Assembly (NCBI RefSeq): GCF_050033475.1
Contig: NZ_CP188319.1
Coordinates: 124,001-188,000 of the forward strand
From: Cetobacterium sp050033475
Lineage (GTDB): Bacteria; Fusobacteriota; Fusobacteriia; Fusobacteriales; Fusobacteriaceae
Length of the DNA stretch: 64,000 nt
Direction of reading: 5' to 3'
Part shown: positions 33,476 to 42,479 of the stretch, in pieces
How positions within the stretch are numbered: the first letter of the stretch is position 1
Layout: each line of letters opens with the position of its first letter
Translations under genes and position numbers: made by a program
The notes under the pieces: generated by a model
Seen by the model: only the letters and a program-made list of their open reading frames with translations
Databases searched by the model: none
Told to the model about the DNA's origin: nothing

Positions 33476-34176
33476 TTGTGAGCCTCCAGAAAATAATTTT
33501 TAAAGTTAAGATTTACTTCTAAATGATAACTAATATAGTTCTCATATAATCTTATTACCCCTAGTATATCTTTTAATTCCATATTTTTATTTTTTAATTC
33601 CCTAATATTTTCAATTGATTCTTTTATTAAAAAATATTCTTTTTCCGTTATTTCTACTCCGTTATTTTTATCATTACATATAACTGAATCCTTAATATTA
33701 AAGTATTTTTCCCCATAAATACTAAATTTTATTCCTTCATTAACTATTATCCTATATAAAAAGTATAATATCAATAAATAACTTTCTTTCAAACTAAATT
33801 TTTTATCTAAAAAATTTAAACTTTCTTTCAATAAAATATAGAGTTTTTCTTGTTTTTGATTTTCTAATAAAATTTTATCTATTAAACTTAATAAATAATA
33901 TCCAATTTCTAAAGATTCCATATTAAGTTTTAAATTTAAATTATAATCTAATATTTCAAAATCATTTAATATATATTTCTCTTGTTTTTTTGAAAAATAA
34001 AATGTTGATAAAGAAAAAAGTTCTACCGCTTCCTTATCTCTTTTTTTACTTTTTCTTATACCTTTTAAATAAAAACTAATCTTTCCATTATTTTTAGAAA
34101 AAATTGTAATTAATCTATCTGAGTCTCCATAATCTTTTTTTCTTAAAACTATTCCTTCATCACTAATTATTTCCAT
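33463..34176 (-). CDS. recO: DNA repair protein RecO
   Basis: A 237-residue protein with the RecO N-terminal OB fold (DEGIVLRKKDYGDSDRLITI-FSKNNGKISFYLKG) and a helical C-terminal domain (LNLKLNMESLEIGYYLLSLI). It acts with RecR to load RecA during gap repair. Only one cysteine is present, so the zinc-binding CxxC pairs of some RecO proteins are missing. It overlaps both the LolA-like gene and the EIIA gene; the lack of a strong ribosome site suggests translational coupling. Confidence 0.85.
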   Translation of the reverse strand: MEIISDEGIVLRKKDYGDSDRLITIFSKNNGKISFYLKGIRKSKKRDKEAVELFSLSTFYFSKKQEKYILNDFEILDYNLNLKLNMESLEIGYYLLSLIDKILLENQKQEKLYILLKESLNFLDKKFSLKESYLLILYFLYRIIVNEGIKFSIYGEKYFNIKDSVICNDKNNGVEITEKEYFLIKESIENIRELKNKNMELKDILGVIRLYENYISYHLEVNLNFKNYFLEAHKWLT

Positions 34177-34741
34177 CAGTTATTTTAAAATCATCCTCTT
34201 TCAAATTTTGATTTATTTTTATATTTGAAAAGATTAATGTTCCCATTTTTTCTTTCCCACTATAAACATCAATTTTTGTTGGTAATAGATAACTTTCTAT
34301 AGATTTATATTCTAATAAATTAACTATTATATTATCTTTTAAAGATAATTTTTTTATTTTTCCTTCATAATAATTTTTTCTAAATTCTTTATTTTCTTTT
34401 GTTTCCTTTATAATATAATTCATAATATTTAAAAAATTATTTGTATCTGAATCTGATCTATCTTCACTAACTTCATTAAAAATAGGAAGATATACATATC
34501 TTTTTCCATCCTTATATAAATAAATTTCTCCTTTATTCATTTCAGGAAAAACCATTTCTTTTTTCAATAAATTTGGAATTATTAATTGAATGTTATATTT
34601 TTTTTCTATTTTTCTATTATTAATTGCTGTATTTTCCAAAACAAAACCTTGTAAATCTTTTATAGTAGATAATTCTTTATTACTTGCTAAAATATTTATT
34701 CCTAATATTATAAATACTAATAAAAATCTTATTATTGCCAT
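34163..34741 (-). CDS. LolA-like periplasmic outer-membrane lipoprotein carrier
   Basis: A 192-residue protein with an N-terminal signal sequence (MAIIRFLLVFIILGINILAS). A LolA-like beta-rich sequence follows: KYNIQLIIPNLLKKEMVFPE then GEIYLYKDGKRYVYLPIFNE, with a C-terminal IFSNIKINQNLKEDDFKI ending typical of the fold. LolA-like proteins carry lipoproteins through the periplasm. The match is to the fold, not to a firm LolA orthologue. It overlaps mreC and recO at its two ends. AGGAGAT precedes the ATG. Confidence 0.65.
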   Translation of the reverse strand: MAIIRFLLVFIILGINILASNKELSTIKDLQGFVLENTAINNRKIEKKYNIQLIIPNLLKKEMVFPEMNKGEIYLYKDGKRYVYLPIFNEVSEDRSDSDTNNFLNIMNYIIKETKENKEFRKNYYEGKIKKLSLKDNIIVNLLEYKSIESYLLPTKIDVYSGKEKMGTLIFSNIKINQNLKEDDFKITDGNN

Positions 34742-35550
34742 AATTTTTTATCTCCTGTTATTACAATAATTTCATTTAAATCAAATACATCAACTTCTGT
34801 TTTAACTTTATATCTTTTTAATGGATCTTTTTCGTTTTTATCAACATCAGATATATATCCAACATATAATCCTTTCGGATAGATATCACTTACACCGGAT
34901 GTATATATTTTATCTCCTACCTTTAAATCAACTTCATAATTAGATGTAGGTTCAAAATACATTTCACTATTCCTATTTCCTCTAACTACTCCTAATATGT
35001 TATTCTGATCTAAAACACTTACAACAGAATCTTGATCTGTAATCATTTGAACTATCGAGTAATTATCCATTACTTGATCCACTCTACCTATTAAATTTTT
35101 TCCTGATAAAACTACCATATTTTTTCTTATTCCATCATTTTTTCCTAAAGATATTGAAAAACTCTCATATAGTTCTCTAACCTGATGAAAACTTACTTTT
35201 CCAATCTTGAAATCATATGTAAATTCTCCTGTAATACCCAATAATTGTCTTAATCTTTTATTTTCATCTCTTAAATTTTTTGTTTGTTCTGTTAACATAT
35301 TTTTCTCAGAAAGTTCTTCTTTTAATCTTGTGTTTTCTTGAAGGAGTACATGATATTTTTGTATACTATCTATTTTTTCTCTTACATTTTGACCAATTAA
35401 ATATATTCTTGATTGTATTGGATAAAATACTCTATTCACTCCATCATTAAAATATTTAAATGCTCCTTTACCTACAAAAAAAACAATAAATATTGCAATT
35501 ATTATATATATTGCTTCTATTTTTCTTTTGTTATTACCATTTATTTTCAT
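34732..35550 (-). CDS. mreC: rod shape-determining protein MreC
   Basis: A 272-residue protein with one N-terminal membrane helix (IEAIYIIIAIFIVFFVGKGA), a coiled coil (residues about 60-100, LQENTRLKEELSEKNML) and the MreC beta domains (VVLSGKNLIGRVDQVMDNYS, VRGNRNSEMYFEP, VGDKIYTSGVSDIYPKGLYV). MreC organises the elongasome in the periplasm. mreB and mreD are not adjacent here. Its start overlaps the peptidase stop by one base (TAATG), and the LolA-like gene follows with an overlap. Confidence 0.93.
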   Translation of the reverse strand: MKINGNNKRKIEAIYIIIAIFIVFFVGKGAFKYFNDGVNRVFYPIQSRIYLIGQNVREKIDSIQKYHVLLQENTRLKEELSEKNMLTEQTKNLRDENKRLRQLLGITGEFTYDFKIGKVSFHQVRELYESFSISLGKNDGIRKNMVVLSGKNLIGRVDQVMDNYSIVQMITDQDSVVSVLDQNNILGVVRGNRNSEMYFEPTSNYEVDLKVGDKIYTSGVSDIYPKGLYVGYISDVDKNEKDPLKRYKVKTEVDVFDLNEIIVITGDKKLWQ

Positions 35551-36656
35551 TATTTTTCCTTTATTATTTCTAATAATAATTTTGCCATATTAACCATGTC
35601 ATCAATCTCAATAAACTCTTCCTTTGTATGAACTTTAGTCATTCCAACAGCTAAATTTAAACATGGGATTCCTTTAGTATTATAAATGTTTGTATCACTT
35701 CCACCACCAGATGATTTTAATTGACATAATATATTTGATTTTTTACAAGCTCTTTCAAATATTTTAACAATCTCTGCATTTTCATCTATAGAAAATCCAT
35801 CATATCCAATTTCTACTGTATTTTTAAATTGAGCTCCATGAGCTTTACAAACTTCTTCAAATGTAGACATTGTTTCAGATAATAAGTTTCTTAAAACTTC
35901 TCCATTTAAACTTCTAGCTTCATACATCATTTCTAAAGAAGGCATTACAATATTAACAGCTTCTCCACCTTTAACTATTCCAATATTTGAAGTTGTTTGT
36001 TCATCTATTCTACCTAATTTAATTTTCCCAATAGCTTCCGCAGCTACAACAAGAGCATTTATTCCATTTTCTGGAGCTATTCCTGCATGAGCTGGTTTTC
36101 CCTCTACGATTAATTTTCCTTTAGCAGCACATGGAGCTTTAATTATTCCTACTCCTGGCTTACCACTTGAGTCTAATATGAATCCATAATCGATATTATA
36201 TTTTTCAATTTCTATAGATTTTGCACCTAATAGTCCTATTTCTTCTGCTATAGAAAATACTACTACTATTTCTGGATGATCTATGTTATTTTCTTTTATT
36301 ACTCTTAAAGTTTCTATAATAGCTGCAATTCCACCCTTGTCATCTCCACCTAATACAGTGGTCCCATCGCTTTTTATAATTCTTCCTTCAATTACAGGTA
36401 CTACTTTATCACAAGGTAATACTGTATCCATATGAGCACTTAATAATACTCTTTTTTTACCAGGTGCTTTTAATACTCCTATTATATTTCCACAATTTCC
36501 ATTATTTATTGTTCCTGCTTGGTCTTCATAAACCTCCATTCCCAATTCTGATAAAACTTTTATTAAATAATCTCCCATCTCTCTCTCTTTTAAAGATGGT
36601 GATGAAATTTTAACCATATCTAAAAAATTTTCTACTAATCTTATTTCCTTTACCAT
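35550..36656 (-). CDS. M20 family peptidase, peptidase T-like
   Basis: A 368-residue protein starting MVKEIRLVENFLDMVKISSP. Its M20 metal-site motifs are LSAHMDTVLP, LGGDDKGGIAA, FSIAEEIGLLGA and GGGSDTNIYN. It matches PepT-like tripeptidases with two zinc ions. The frame extends 16 codons upstream, but GGGAGG lies directly before the ATG at 36656. It is the first gene of the long operon reaching accB, behind a strong promoter at 36704-36732. Confidence 0.88.
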   Translation of the reverse strand: MVKEIRLVENFLDMVKISSPSLKEREMGDYLIKVLSELGMEVYEDQAGTINNGNCGNIIGVLKAPGKKRVLLSAHMDTVLPCDKVVPVIEGRIIKSDGTTVLGGDDKGGIAAIIETLRVIKENNIDHPEIVVVFSIAEEIGLLGAKSIEIEKYNIDYGFILDSSGKPGVGIIKAPCAAKGKLIVEGKPAHAGIAPENGINALVVAAEAIGKIKLGRIDEQTTSNIGIVKGGEAVNIVMPSLEMMYEARSLNGEVLRNLLSETMSTFEEVCKAHGAQFKNTVEIGYDGFSIDENAEIVKIFERACKKSNILCQLKSSGGGSDTNIYNTKGIPCLNLAVGMTKVHTKEEFIEIDDMVNMAKLLLEIIKEK

Positions 36657-36703
36657 ACTATTCCTCCCTAGTTTATGATACAAAAATCCCATTCTTATAG
36701 ACA

Positions 36704-36732
36704 ATTATATTACATTGCCTTTTTTTTGTAAA
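36704..36732 (-). promoter_or_regulatory. promoter of the M20-mreC-to-accB operon
   Basis: Reading leftwards: -35 TTTACA (36732-36727), 17-base spacer, -10 TATAAT (36709-36704). It lies about 48 bases before the peptidase start and directly follows the hydA terminator. Confidence 0.75.
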
Positions 36733-36740
36733 GTGCTCAT

Positions 36741-36785
36741 AAAATAAAATAACAGCAGTAACTGATTTTTTTTAATCACCGCTGT
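36741..36785 (-). terminator. terminator after hydA
   Basis: On the minus transcript ACAGCGGT (36785-36778) pairs with ACTGCTGT (36759-36752) including one G-U pair, with an inner GATT/AATC extension and A-rich loop. TTATTTTATTTT follows. It ends the hydrogenase transcript. Confidence 0.65.
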
Positions 36786-36796
36786 CATTTATCATT

Positions 36797-38536
36797 CTAT
36801 TTATATGTCCTATGTAGTAATTCTTTTGCTAAGTTACTTCCAGGTTCTTCTAAATATTTTTCATAAAGACTTTTAATATCTTCATTTTCATGTGATTTTC
36901 TAAATTCTTTTCCTTCATCTATTTTTTCCAATCCAATATATCTATTTTTAACCACTTGGAAGTCCCCATGATGGTAAGGTTGTCCCCCTCCTCCAACACA
37001 GCCACCTTTACAAGCCATAACTTCAATAACTTGAATATCTTCTTCTTTATTTTTTATCTTTTCCATTAATTTTCTAGCTGATCCTAATCCGTGAACTACA
37101 GCTACTTTAATTTTATTTCCACCTATATTTACATCTGCTATTCTTGTATCTTCAAGACCTCGCACTTCTTTAAAATCTAAATCTTCCAATTCTATTCCTG
37201 TTATATTTTCATAAGCTGTTCTAAGTACCGCTTCCATAACTCCACCTGTTTTACCAAAAATATCTGCTGCTCCACTTGAAGCACCTAATGGTTTATCAAA
37301 AGTTCCCTTAGATAAATGTCTTAAATTTATATTTGATTGTTTAAATAAATGAGCTAACTCTCTTGTTGTTAAAGAATAATCTATATCTGGATTATTATCT
37401 TTTGAAAACTCCTCTATTCTTCCTTCCATTTTTTTAGCTAAACAAGGCATTATAGATACTGAAATTATATTTTTTCTATTTATTCCTCTAATAGGTCCCC
37501 AAATATTTTTAATAACAGCTCCAAACATTTGTTGTGGTGACTTACAACTTGATAAGTTTTCTTTAAATTCACCATAATTATTTTCTAAAAATTTTACCCA
37601 TCCTGGACAACAGGAAGTCATTAATGGCATTTTCACTTCTTCTCCATGAATATACTTTATAAGTCTTTCTCTTAACTCATTTTCTTCTTCCATTACTGTT
37701 AAATCTGCAGAGAAGTTTGTATCAAATATATCTGTAAATCCCAATTGTCTTAATCCTGTTATCAATTCTCCTGTTACATCCTCTCCTGGTGCAAATCCAA
37801 ACTCTTCTCCTATTGCCACACGAACAGCTGGTGCTACTTGAACTATAACTCTTTTACTTTTATCAGAAATAGCTCTAACTATATCCCATGTATAATCTTT
37901 TTCATATAAGGCTCCTACTGGGCACACAGCTACACATTGTCCACAAAATGTGCAAGAAGTTTTATCTAAATCCTTTTCAAAAGCAGTTGAAACTATTGAT
38001 TTAAATCCTCTATTAATCGCAGATAAAACCTCACAAGTTTGTATTTCTCTACACATAGTCTCACATCTTCGACACATTATACATTTATCGAGATCTCTCA
38101 TAATTCCAGGAGAAACTTCTCTTCTATATTTAAAAATTTTTCCTTGGAATCTAATATCTCTAATTCCAAATTCCATTGCCAAACTTTGCAAATCACAATT
38201 TCCATTCTTTGCACATACTAAACAATCCGTCGGATGATTTGAAAGCATCAATTCTAAAACATTTCTTCTTTTTTCTAATACTTCCATAGTATTTGTATTT
38301 ATAACCATTCCTGGGCTTATATAAGTTGAACAAGCTGGAACTAAATTTTTTCTACCTATAACTTCCACAATGCAGATTCTACAAGATGCACAATTATTTT
38401 TGTATCCTATTTCCGGTATTTCTAAATGACATAAACTAGGTATCTTTATTCCCACTGATTTTGCAGCTTCTAAAATTGTTGTTCCTTTTTTACTTTCTAC
38501 TTCTTTTCCATTTATAACAACAACAACACTATCCAT
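36797..38536 (-). CDS. hydA: [FeFe]-hydrogenase catalytic subunit of a trimeric NAD(P)-linked complex
   Basis: A 579-residue protein. An N-terminal [2Fe-2S] domain has CHLEIPEIGYKNNCASCRIC. It is followed by HPTDCLVCAKNGNCDLQSLA, two [4Fe-4S] sites (CIMCRRCETMC, CTFCGQCVAVCP), and the H-cluster motifs MTSCCPGW, SIMPCLAKK and MACKGGCVGGGGQP. It makes or consumes H2 in the cytoplasm. With hydB and hydC directly upstream it forms an HydABC-type complex, the kind often shown to be electron-bifurcating with ferredoxin and NADH. Bifurcation itself is inferred from the subunit set. GGAGG precedes the ATG. Confidence 0.95.
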   Translation of the reverse strand: MDSVVVVINGKEVESKKGTTILEAAKSVGIKIPSLCHLEIPEIGYKNNCASCRICIVEVIGRKNLVPACSTYISPGMVINTNTMEVLEKRRNVLELMLSNHPTDCLVCAKNGNCDLQSLAMEFGIRDIRFQGKIFKYRREVSPGIMRDLDKCIMCRRCETMCREIQTCEVLSAINRGFKSIVSTAFEKDLDKTSCTFCGQCVAVCPVGALYEKDYTWDIVRAISDKSKRVIVQVAPAVRVAIGEEFGFAPGEDVTGELITGLRQLGFTDIFDTNFSADLTVMEEENELRERLIKYIHGEEVKMPLMTSCCPGWVKFLENNYGEFKENLSSCKSPQQMFGAVIKNIWGPIRGINRKNIISVSIMPCLAKKMEGRIEEFSKDNNPDIDYSLTTRELAHLFKQSNINLRHLSKGTFDKPLGASSGAADIFGKTGGVMEAVLRTAYENITGIELEDLDFKEVRGLEDTRIADVNIGGNKIKVAVVHGLGSARKLMEKIKNKEEDIQVIEVMACKGGCVGGGGQPYHHGDFQVVKNRYIGLEKIDEGKEFRKSHENEDIKSLYEKYLEEPGSNLAKELLHRTYK

Positions 38537-38550
38537 AGGTACCTCCAGAC

Positions 38551-40329
38551 TTATAATAAATCTATTGCCTTAAATTTACATACATCATAACAAGAACCAC
38601 ATTTTATACATCTACTTTGATCTATTACATGGATTTCTTTTACCTTTCCTTCGATACATGCCACAGGACATACTCTTGAACATCCTGTACAACCTACACA
38701 TTTTTCATTTATACGATATTTTCTTAAGGACTTACATTGTCCTGCTGGACATTTTTTGTCTCTTATATGAGCTAAATATTCATCTTCAAATTTACTTAAT
38801 GTTGATAAAACTGGATTTGGAGAACTTTGACCTAGTCCACAAAGAGATGTACTTTTTATAGTATTTGAAAGTTCTCTTAATAAATCTAGATCTTTTTCCT
38901 CACCTTTTCCCTCTGTAATTTTATTTAAAATTTCCCATAATCTTGTATTCCCAATTCTACATGGTGTACATTTCCCACAGGATTCATCCTCTGTAAATTC
39001 TAAATAAAACTTTGCCATACTAACTATACAATCATCTTCATCCATAACTATCATTCCACCGGATCCCATCATTGAACCCTTTGCTATTAAATTATCAAAA
39101 TCTATTGGTGTATCTAAATCTTTCTCTGTTAAACATCCTCCCGATGGTCCACCAGTTTGAACAGCTTTAAATTTTTTACCATTTTTTATTCCACCACCAA
39201 TGTCAAAAATAACCTCTCTCAAAGTAGTTCCCATAGGCACTTCAATTAAACCTACATTTTTTATCTTTCCTGCTAAAGCAAAAACCTTTGTTCCAGATGA
39301 TTTTTCTGTTCCAATATTTTTAAACCACTTACTACCATTTAAAAGAATAGCTGGTATATTTCCAAATGTTTCAACATTATTTACATTTGTTGGTTTTCCC
39401 CAATAACCACTTTCTGCTGGATATGGCGGTTTAACTCTCGGTTCTCCTCTTTCTCCTTCCATGGAATTTATTAAAGCTGTTTCTTCCCCACATACAAAGG
39501 CTCCAGCACCATATTTTATTTCAATATCAAAATTAAATTTTGTTCCAAAAATATTTTTACCCAAATATCCTCTTTTTTTACAATCCGAAATTGCCTTTCT
39601 CAATCTTTCTATAGATAAAGGATATTCTGCTCTTATATAAACTAATCCTCTATTTGCTCCTATAGCATATCCACAAATTATCATTCCTTCAATAACTGAA
39701 TGAGGATCTCCCTCTAGAATACATCTATCCATAAATGCTCCCGGATCTCCCTCATCTGCATTACACACCACATATTTTTCATCAGATTCATATCCTAAAG
39801 CTATTTCCCATTTTAAACCTGTAGGATATCCTCCTCCTCCACGTCCTCTTAATCCTGAATTTTTAATAATATCTATCACTTCTTTTTGAGATAAATTTTT
39901 CAGAACATTCTCTAAAGCTCTATATCCATCTCTTTCCTTATACTGATCAACATCTTCAGGATCAATTAATCCACAATTTCTTAAAGCAATTTTTAATTGT
40001 TTTTGATAAAAAGGAATCTTATCTTCTTCTATTATTCTTTCTCCCGTTTTATCATCTATATATAATAAGTCTGTAACCTTTCTTTCACTTATAATATCTT
40101 CAACAATTATTCTTTCTGCATCTTCTGGTTTTACTCTTACATAAAATGTATTTTCAGGTTCTATTTTAACTACAGGACCCTCTTCACAAAATCCAAAACA
40201 TCCAGTTCGTATTACTTTTATTTTTTTATTTAGCCCATGTTCCTTTATACTATTATTTAAATTTTTTACTATTTTTTCACTATTCCCAGATACACAACCT
40301 GGTCCACCACAAACTAAAATTCTTTTCAT
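38551..40329 (-). CDS. hydB: HydB/NuoF-like NADH- and FMN-binding hydrogenase subunit
   Basis: A 592-residue protein. An N-terminal thioredoxin-like [2Fe-2S] domain (CGGPGCVSGNSEK, RTGCFGFCEEGPV) precedes the NuoF core with SGLRGRGGGGYPTGLKW (NADH/FMN) and CNADEGDPGAFMDR. Next come ESCGKCTPCRIG with its [4Fe-4S] cluster and two C-terminal ferredoxin-like clusters (CVGCTGCSRVCP, CIKCGSCYDVCKF). It passes electrons between NADH and the hydrogenase. It lies between hydC and hydA with gaps of 26 and 14 bases, so the three are one operon. Confidence 0.95.
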   Translation of the reverse strand: MKRILVCGGPGCVSGNSEKIVKNLNNSIKEHGLNKKIKVIRTGCFGFCEEGPVVKIEPENTFYVRVKPEDAERIIVEDIISERKVTDLLYIDDKTGERIIEEDKIPFYQKQLKIALRNCGLIDPEDVDQYKERDGYRALENVLKNLSQKEVIDIIKNSGLRGRGGGGYPTGLKWEIALGYESDEKYVVCNADEGDPGAFMDRCILEGDPHSVIEGMIICGYAIGANRGLVYIRAEYPLSIERLRKAISDCKKRGYLGKNIFGTKFNFDIEIKYGAGAFVCGEETALINSMEGERGEPRVKPPYPAESGYWGKPTNVNNVETFGNIPAILLNGSKWFKNIGTEKSSGTKVFALAGKIKNVGLIEVPMGTTLREVIFDIGGGIKNGKKFKAVQTGGPSGGCLTEKDLDTPIDFDNLIAKGSMMGSGGMIVMDEDDCIVSMAKFYLEFTEDESCGKCTPCRIGNTRLWEILNKITEGKGEEKDLDLLRELSNTIKSTSLCGLGQSSPNPVLSTLSKFEDEYLAHIRDKKCPAGQCKSLRKYRINEKCVGCTGCSRVCPVACIEGKVKEIHVIDQSRCIKCGSCYDVCKFKAIDLL

Positions 40330-40355
40330 TTTTAGTCCTCCCTAAATATTCCTAT

Positions 40356-40847
40356 TTATTTACTGAGATTTCTATACTTTTCTAAAATTTTTTTCATATC
40401 TTTCACATCGTCTTTTCCATATACATCTTTTCCTATTATTACAACTGGAGCCATTCCACAAGCACCAACACATCTTAGACAATCTATAGAAAATAACCCA
40501 TCCTCTGTAGTTTGTCCTACATCAATCCCTAAATAATTTTTAATATTATTTAAAACTTTTTCTGCCCCCCTTACATAGCAAGCTGTTCCTAAACAAACTG
40601 AAACAGGATATTTTCCCTTGGGCACCATGGTAAAAAATTGATAAAAGCTTACTACTCCATATACTTTTGATACTGGTACATTTAAATTTATTGCTACATA
40701 CTCTTGAACTTCTTCTGGTAAATAACCAAAAATTTCCTGAGCCTTATGTAATACAGTTATAAGAGAACCTTGTTTTTCTTCTAAGGAATCAATATAAACC
40801 TTTAACTTTTCATATCCTTCTTCTCTTATTAAATTTGTACAAGACAT
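40356..40847 (-). CDS. hydC: HydC/NuoE-like [2Fe-2S] hydrogenase subunit
   Basis: A 163-residue protein of the NuoE thioredoxin-like ferredoxin family with the four ligands in CLGTACYVRGAEK and CLRCVGACGMAPVV. The conserved YLPEEVQEYVA and VYGVVSFYQFFTMVPKG precede them. It is the small electron-transfer subunit of the HydABC complex. AAGGAGGAG precedes the ATG. It is the first gene of the operon; upstream TTGATT with TAATAG 17 bases away is a weak promoter candidate. Confidence 0.95.
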   Translation of the reverse strand: MSCTNLIREEGYEKLKVYIDSLEEKQGSLITVLHKAQEIFGYLPEEVQEYVAINLNVPVSKVYGVVSFYQFFTMVPKGKYPVSVCLGTACYVRGAEKVLNNIKNYLGIDVGQTTEDGLFSIDCLRCVGACGMAPVVIIGKDVYGKDDVKDMKKILEKYRNLSK

Positions 40848-40913
40848 ACCTCTCCTCCTTACTTAAAAGTATTAATATTCTATTACTATATAAAATATTA
40901 AAAATCAACTAAA

Positions 40914-40940
40914 ATAAAAAAGAGGCTCTAAAGAGCCTCT
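40914..40940 (-). terminator. terminator after fba
   Basis: Inverted repeat AGAGGCTC (40921-40928) and GAGCCTCT (40933-40940) with a four-base loop, followed on the minus transcript by TTTTTTATTTT. It lies 10 bases after the aldolase stop codon. Confidence 0.85.
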
Positions 40941-40950
40941 AAATTTTTTC

Positions 40951-41931
40951 TTACTTTACAGCTTTTTTGTATGCATTTTCTGAACCAAATACTGTTTTTA
41001 TTTTTTCAATATAGTATGCTTTCATTTCATCCTTAGCAACACCTAAGTATTTTCTAGGATCAAATTCTCCTGGTTTAGTTGCAAATACTTTTCTTACAGC
41101 TGCTGTAAATGCTAATCTTCCATCTGTATCTACGTTAATTTTTGCCACACCTGATTGTGCTGCTCCTCTTAACTCAGAATCAGGAATTCCTATAGCATCT
41201 TTTAATTCCCCACCATATTCTTTAATCATTTCAACATACTTTTGAGGTACTGCTGATGATCCGTGTAAAACTATAGGGAATCCTGGTAACTTATCCTCAA
41301 CTGCAGCTAATACTCCTAGCTCTAATTTTGGATTTGTTCCTGGTTTAAATTTATGTGCTCCATGAGAAGTTCCAATAGCTATAGCTAATGAATCTACTCC
41401 TGTTTTTCCAACGAATTCGATAACTTCTTCTGGATCTGTATAAATGTGGTGCTCAGCAACAACATCATCTTCAACTCCAGCTAATACTCCTAATTCCCCT
41501 TCTACTGTAACATCAAATTTGTGAGCATACTCTACAACTTCCTTAGTTACTTCCATGTTTTTTGCAAAATCATAGTGAGATCCATCAATCATAACAGAAG
41601 AGAATCCTGCTTCAATAACAGTTTTTACAGCTGCTAAATCTGGTCCATGGTCTAAATGTAAAGCTACTGGTATATCTGATCCCATAGCTCTTGCTCTATC
41701 CACAGCAGCTTTTCCTAACATTGGAACTACTTCCTTTGTCATATACTTTAAAGCTCCCATTGAACATTGAAGAATTACAGGAGACCCCATCTCTGCACAA
41801 GCTTCAACTATTGCTAACATTTGCTCCATGTTGTTGAAGTTAAATGCTGGTACTGCATAGTTCTCTTTATTTGCCTTAGCAAACATTTCTCTCGTATTTG
41901 AAAGACCTAAGTCTTTATAATTATAAGTCAT
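40951..41931 (-). CDS. fba: class II fructose-bisphosphate aldolase
   Basis: A 326-residue protein starting MTYNYKDLGLSNTREMF. It has class II signatures: AVPAFNFNNMEQM, the zinc-site HLDHGPDLA, GSHYDFAKNM, AIGTSHGAHKF and VLHGSSAVP. It cleaves fructose-1,6-bisphosphate in glycolysis. The open frame extends 14 codons upstream, but GGGAGG lies directly before the ATG at 41931. It has its own strong promoter and terminator, so it is a single-gene unit. Confidence 0.96.
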   Translation of the reverse strand: MTYNYKDLGLSNTREMFAKANKENYAVPAFNFNNMEQMLAIVEACAEMGSPVILQCSMGALKYMTKEVVPMLGKAAVDRARAMGSDIPVALHLDHGPDLAAVKTVIEAGFSSVMIDGSHYDFAKNMEVTKEVVEYAHKFDVTVEGELGVLAGVEDDVVAEHHIYTDPEEVIEFVGKTGVDSLAIAIGTSHGAHKFKPGTNPKLELGVLAAVEDKLPGFPIVLHGSSAVPQKYVEMIKEYGGELKDAIGIPDSELRGAAQSGVAKINVDTDGRLAFTAAVRKVFATKPGEFDPRKYLGVAKDEMKAYYIEKIKTVFGSENAYKKAVK

Positions 41932-41963
41932 TGTATAACCTCCCAAATTTATAATCCTAAGTA

Positions 41964-41992
41964 ATTCTAACAAACTTTCTTAATAAAATCAA
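41964..41992 (-). promoter_or_regulatory. fba: fba promoter (extended -10)
   Basis: Reading leftwards: -35 TTGATT (41992-41987), 17-base spacer, -10 TAGAAT (41969-41964) with TGT directly upstream (extended -10). It lies just after the end of the EcfT-like gene. Confidence 0.75.
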
Positions 41993-42005
41993 TGGTTACA
42001 AACTA

Positions 42006-42479
42006 TCATATTTTTACCTTTATCTGATTTAAAATATGTCTAAAAAACCATTTTATTTTCATTCTTTTTTTAAATAATTTAAGTACTTCAGGAACTAAAT
42101 CCATAACATTTTCAATCACATTTTGATACTTTACAAATCTACCCTTAAGTAAATTTTTACTATTAATTATCCATGATAATAATAGCAAATTGAAAATTCT
42201 TAGAAAGTTAATACCAAAAGTTTCTACTCCCTCTTTTGTTATATAAAATTTATATATTTTAAATAACACTTCACCCTCTTGCATATAAAATAATTGAACT
42301 ATGCAAGTAGTAAAATAAAAGAAGAAAAAGAACTTTAATTTTTTTAAATGTTTAAAAATATCTTTATTATAAATAAGATTAAAAATTACACCTACAAGAA
42401 ATAAAATTGAAACCTCTAGCAATGATTTACTAAATAGATTACAAATAAATAATATTAGTAAACTACTTTTTAATAACAC
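42006..42479 (-). CDS. short EcfT/CbiQ-like membrane protein
   Basis: A 157-residue membrane protein with about four hydrophobic segments. The stretch YITKEGVETFGINFLRIFNLLL resembles the 'IT-x-E-G-x(4)-LRI' segment of EcfT/CbiQ subunits of energy-coupling-factor transporters. It is about 60% of the length of EcfT and lacks the later Ala-Arg-Gly coupling helices. No ATPase or substrate-binding subunit is adjacent. The start is GTG inside the serS end (17-base overlap), with a GGGTGG site in serS. It could be a degenerate or specialised EcfT, or an unrelated membrane protein. Confidence 0.5.
   Translation of the reverse strand: MLLKSSLLILFICNLFSKSLLEVSILFLVGVIFNLIYNKDIFKHLKKLKFFFFFYFTTCIVQLFYMQEGEVLFKIYKFYITKEGVETFGINFLRIFNLLLLSWIINSKNLLKGRFVKYQNVIENVMDLVPEVLKLFKKRMKIKWFFRHILNQIKVKI

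Noticed and set aside
42006..42479. Full ECF transporter system
   Set aside because: No EcfA ATPases or S component are adjacent and the protein is too short, so only a tentative EcfT-like label is given.
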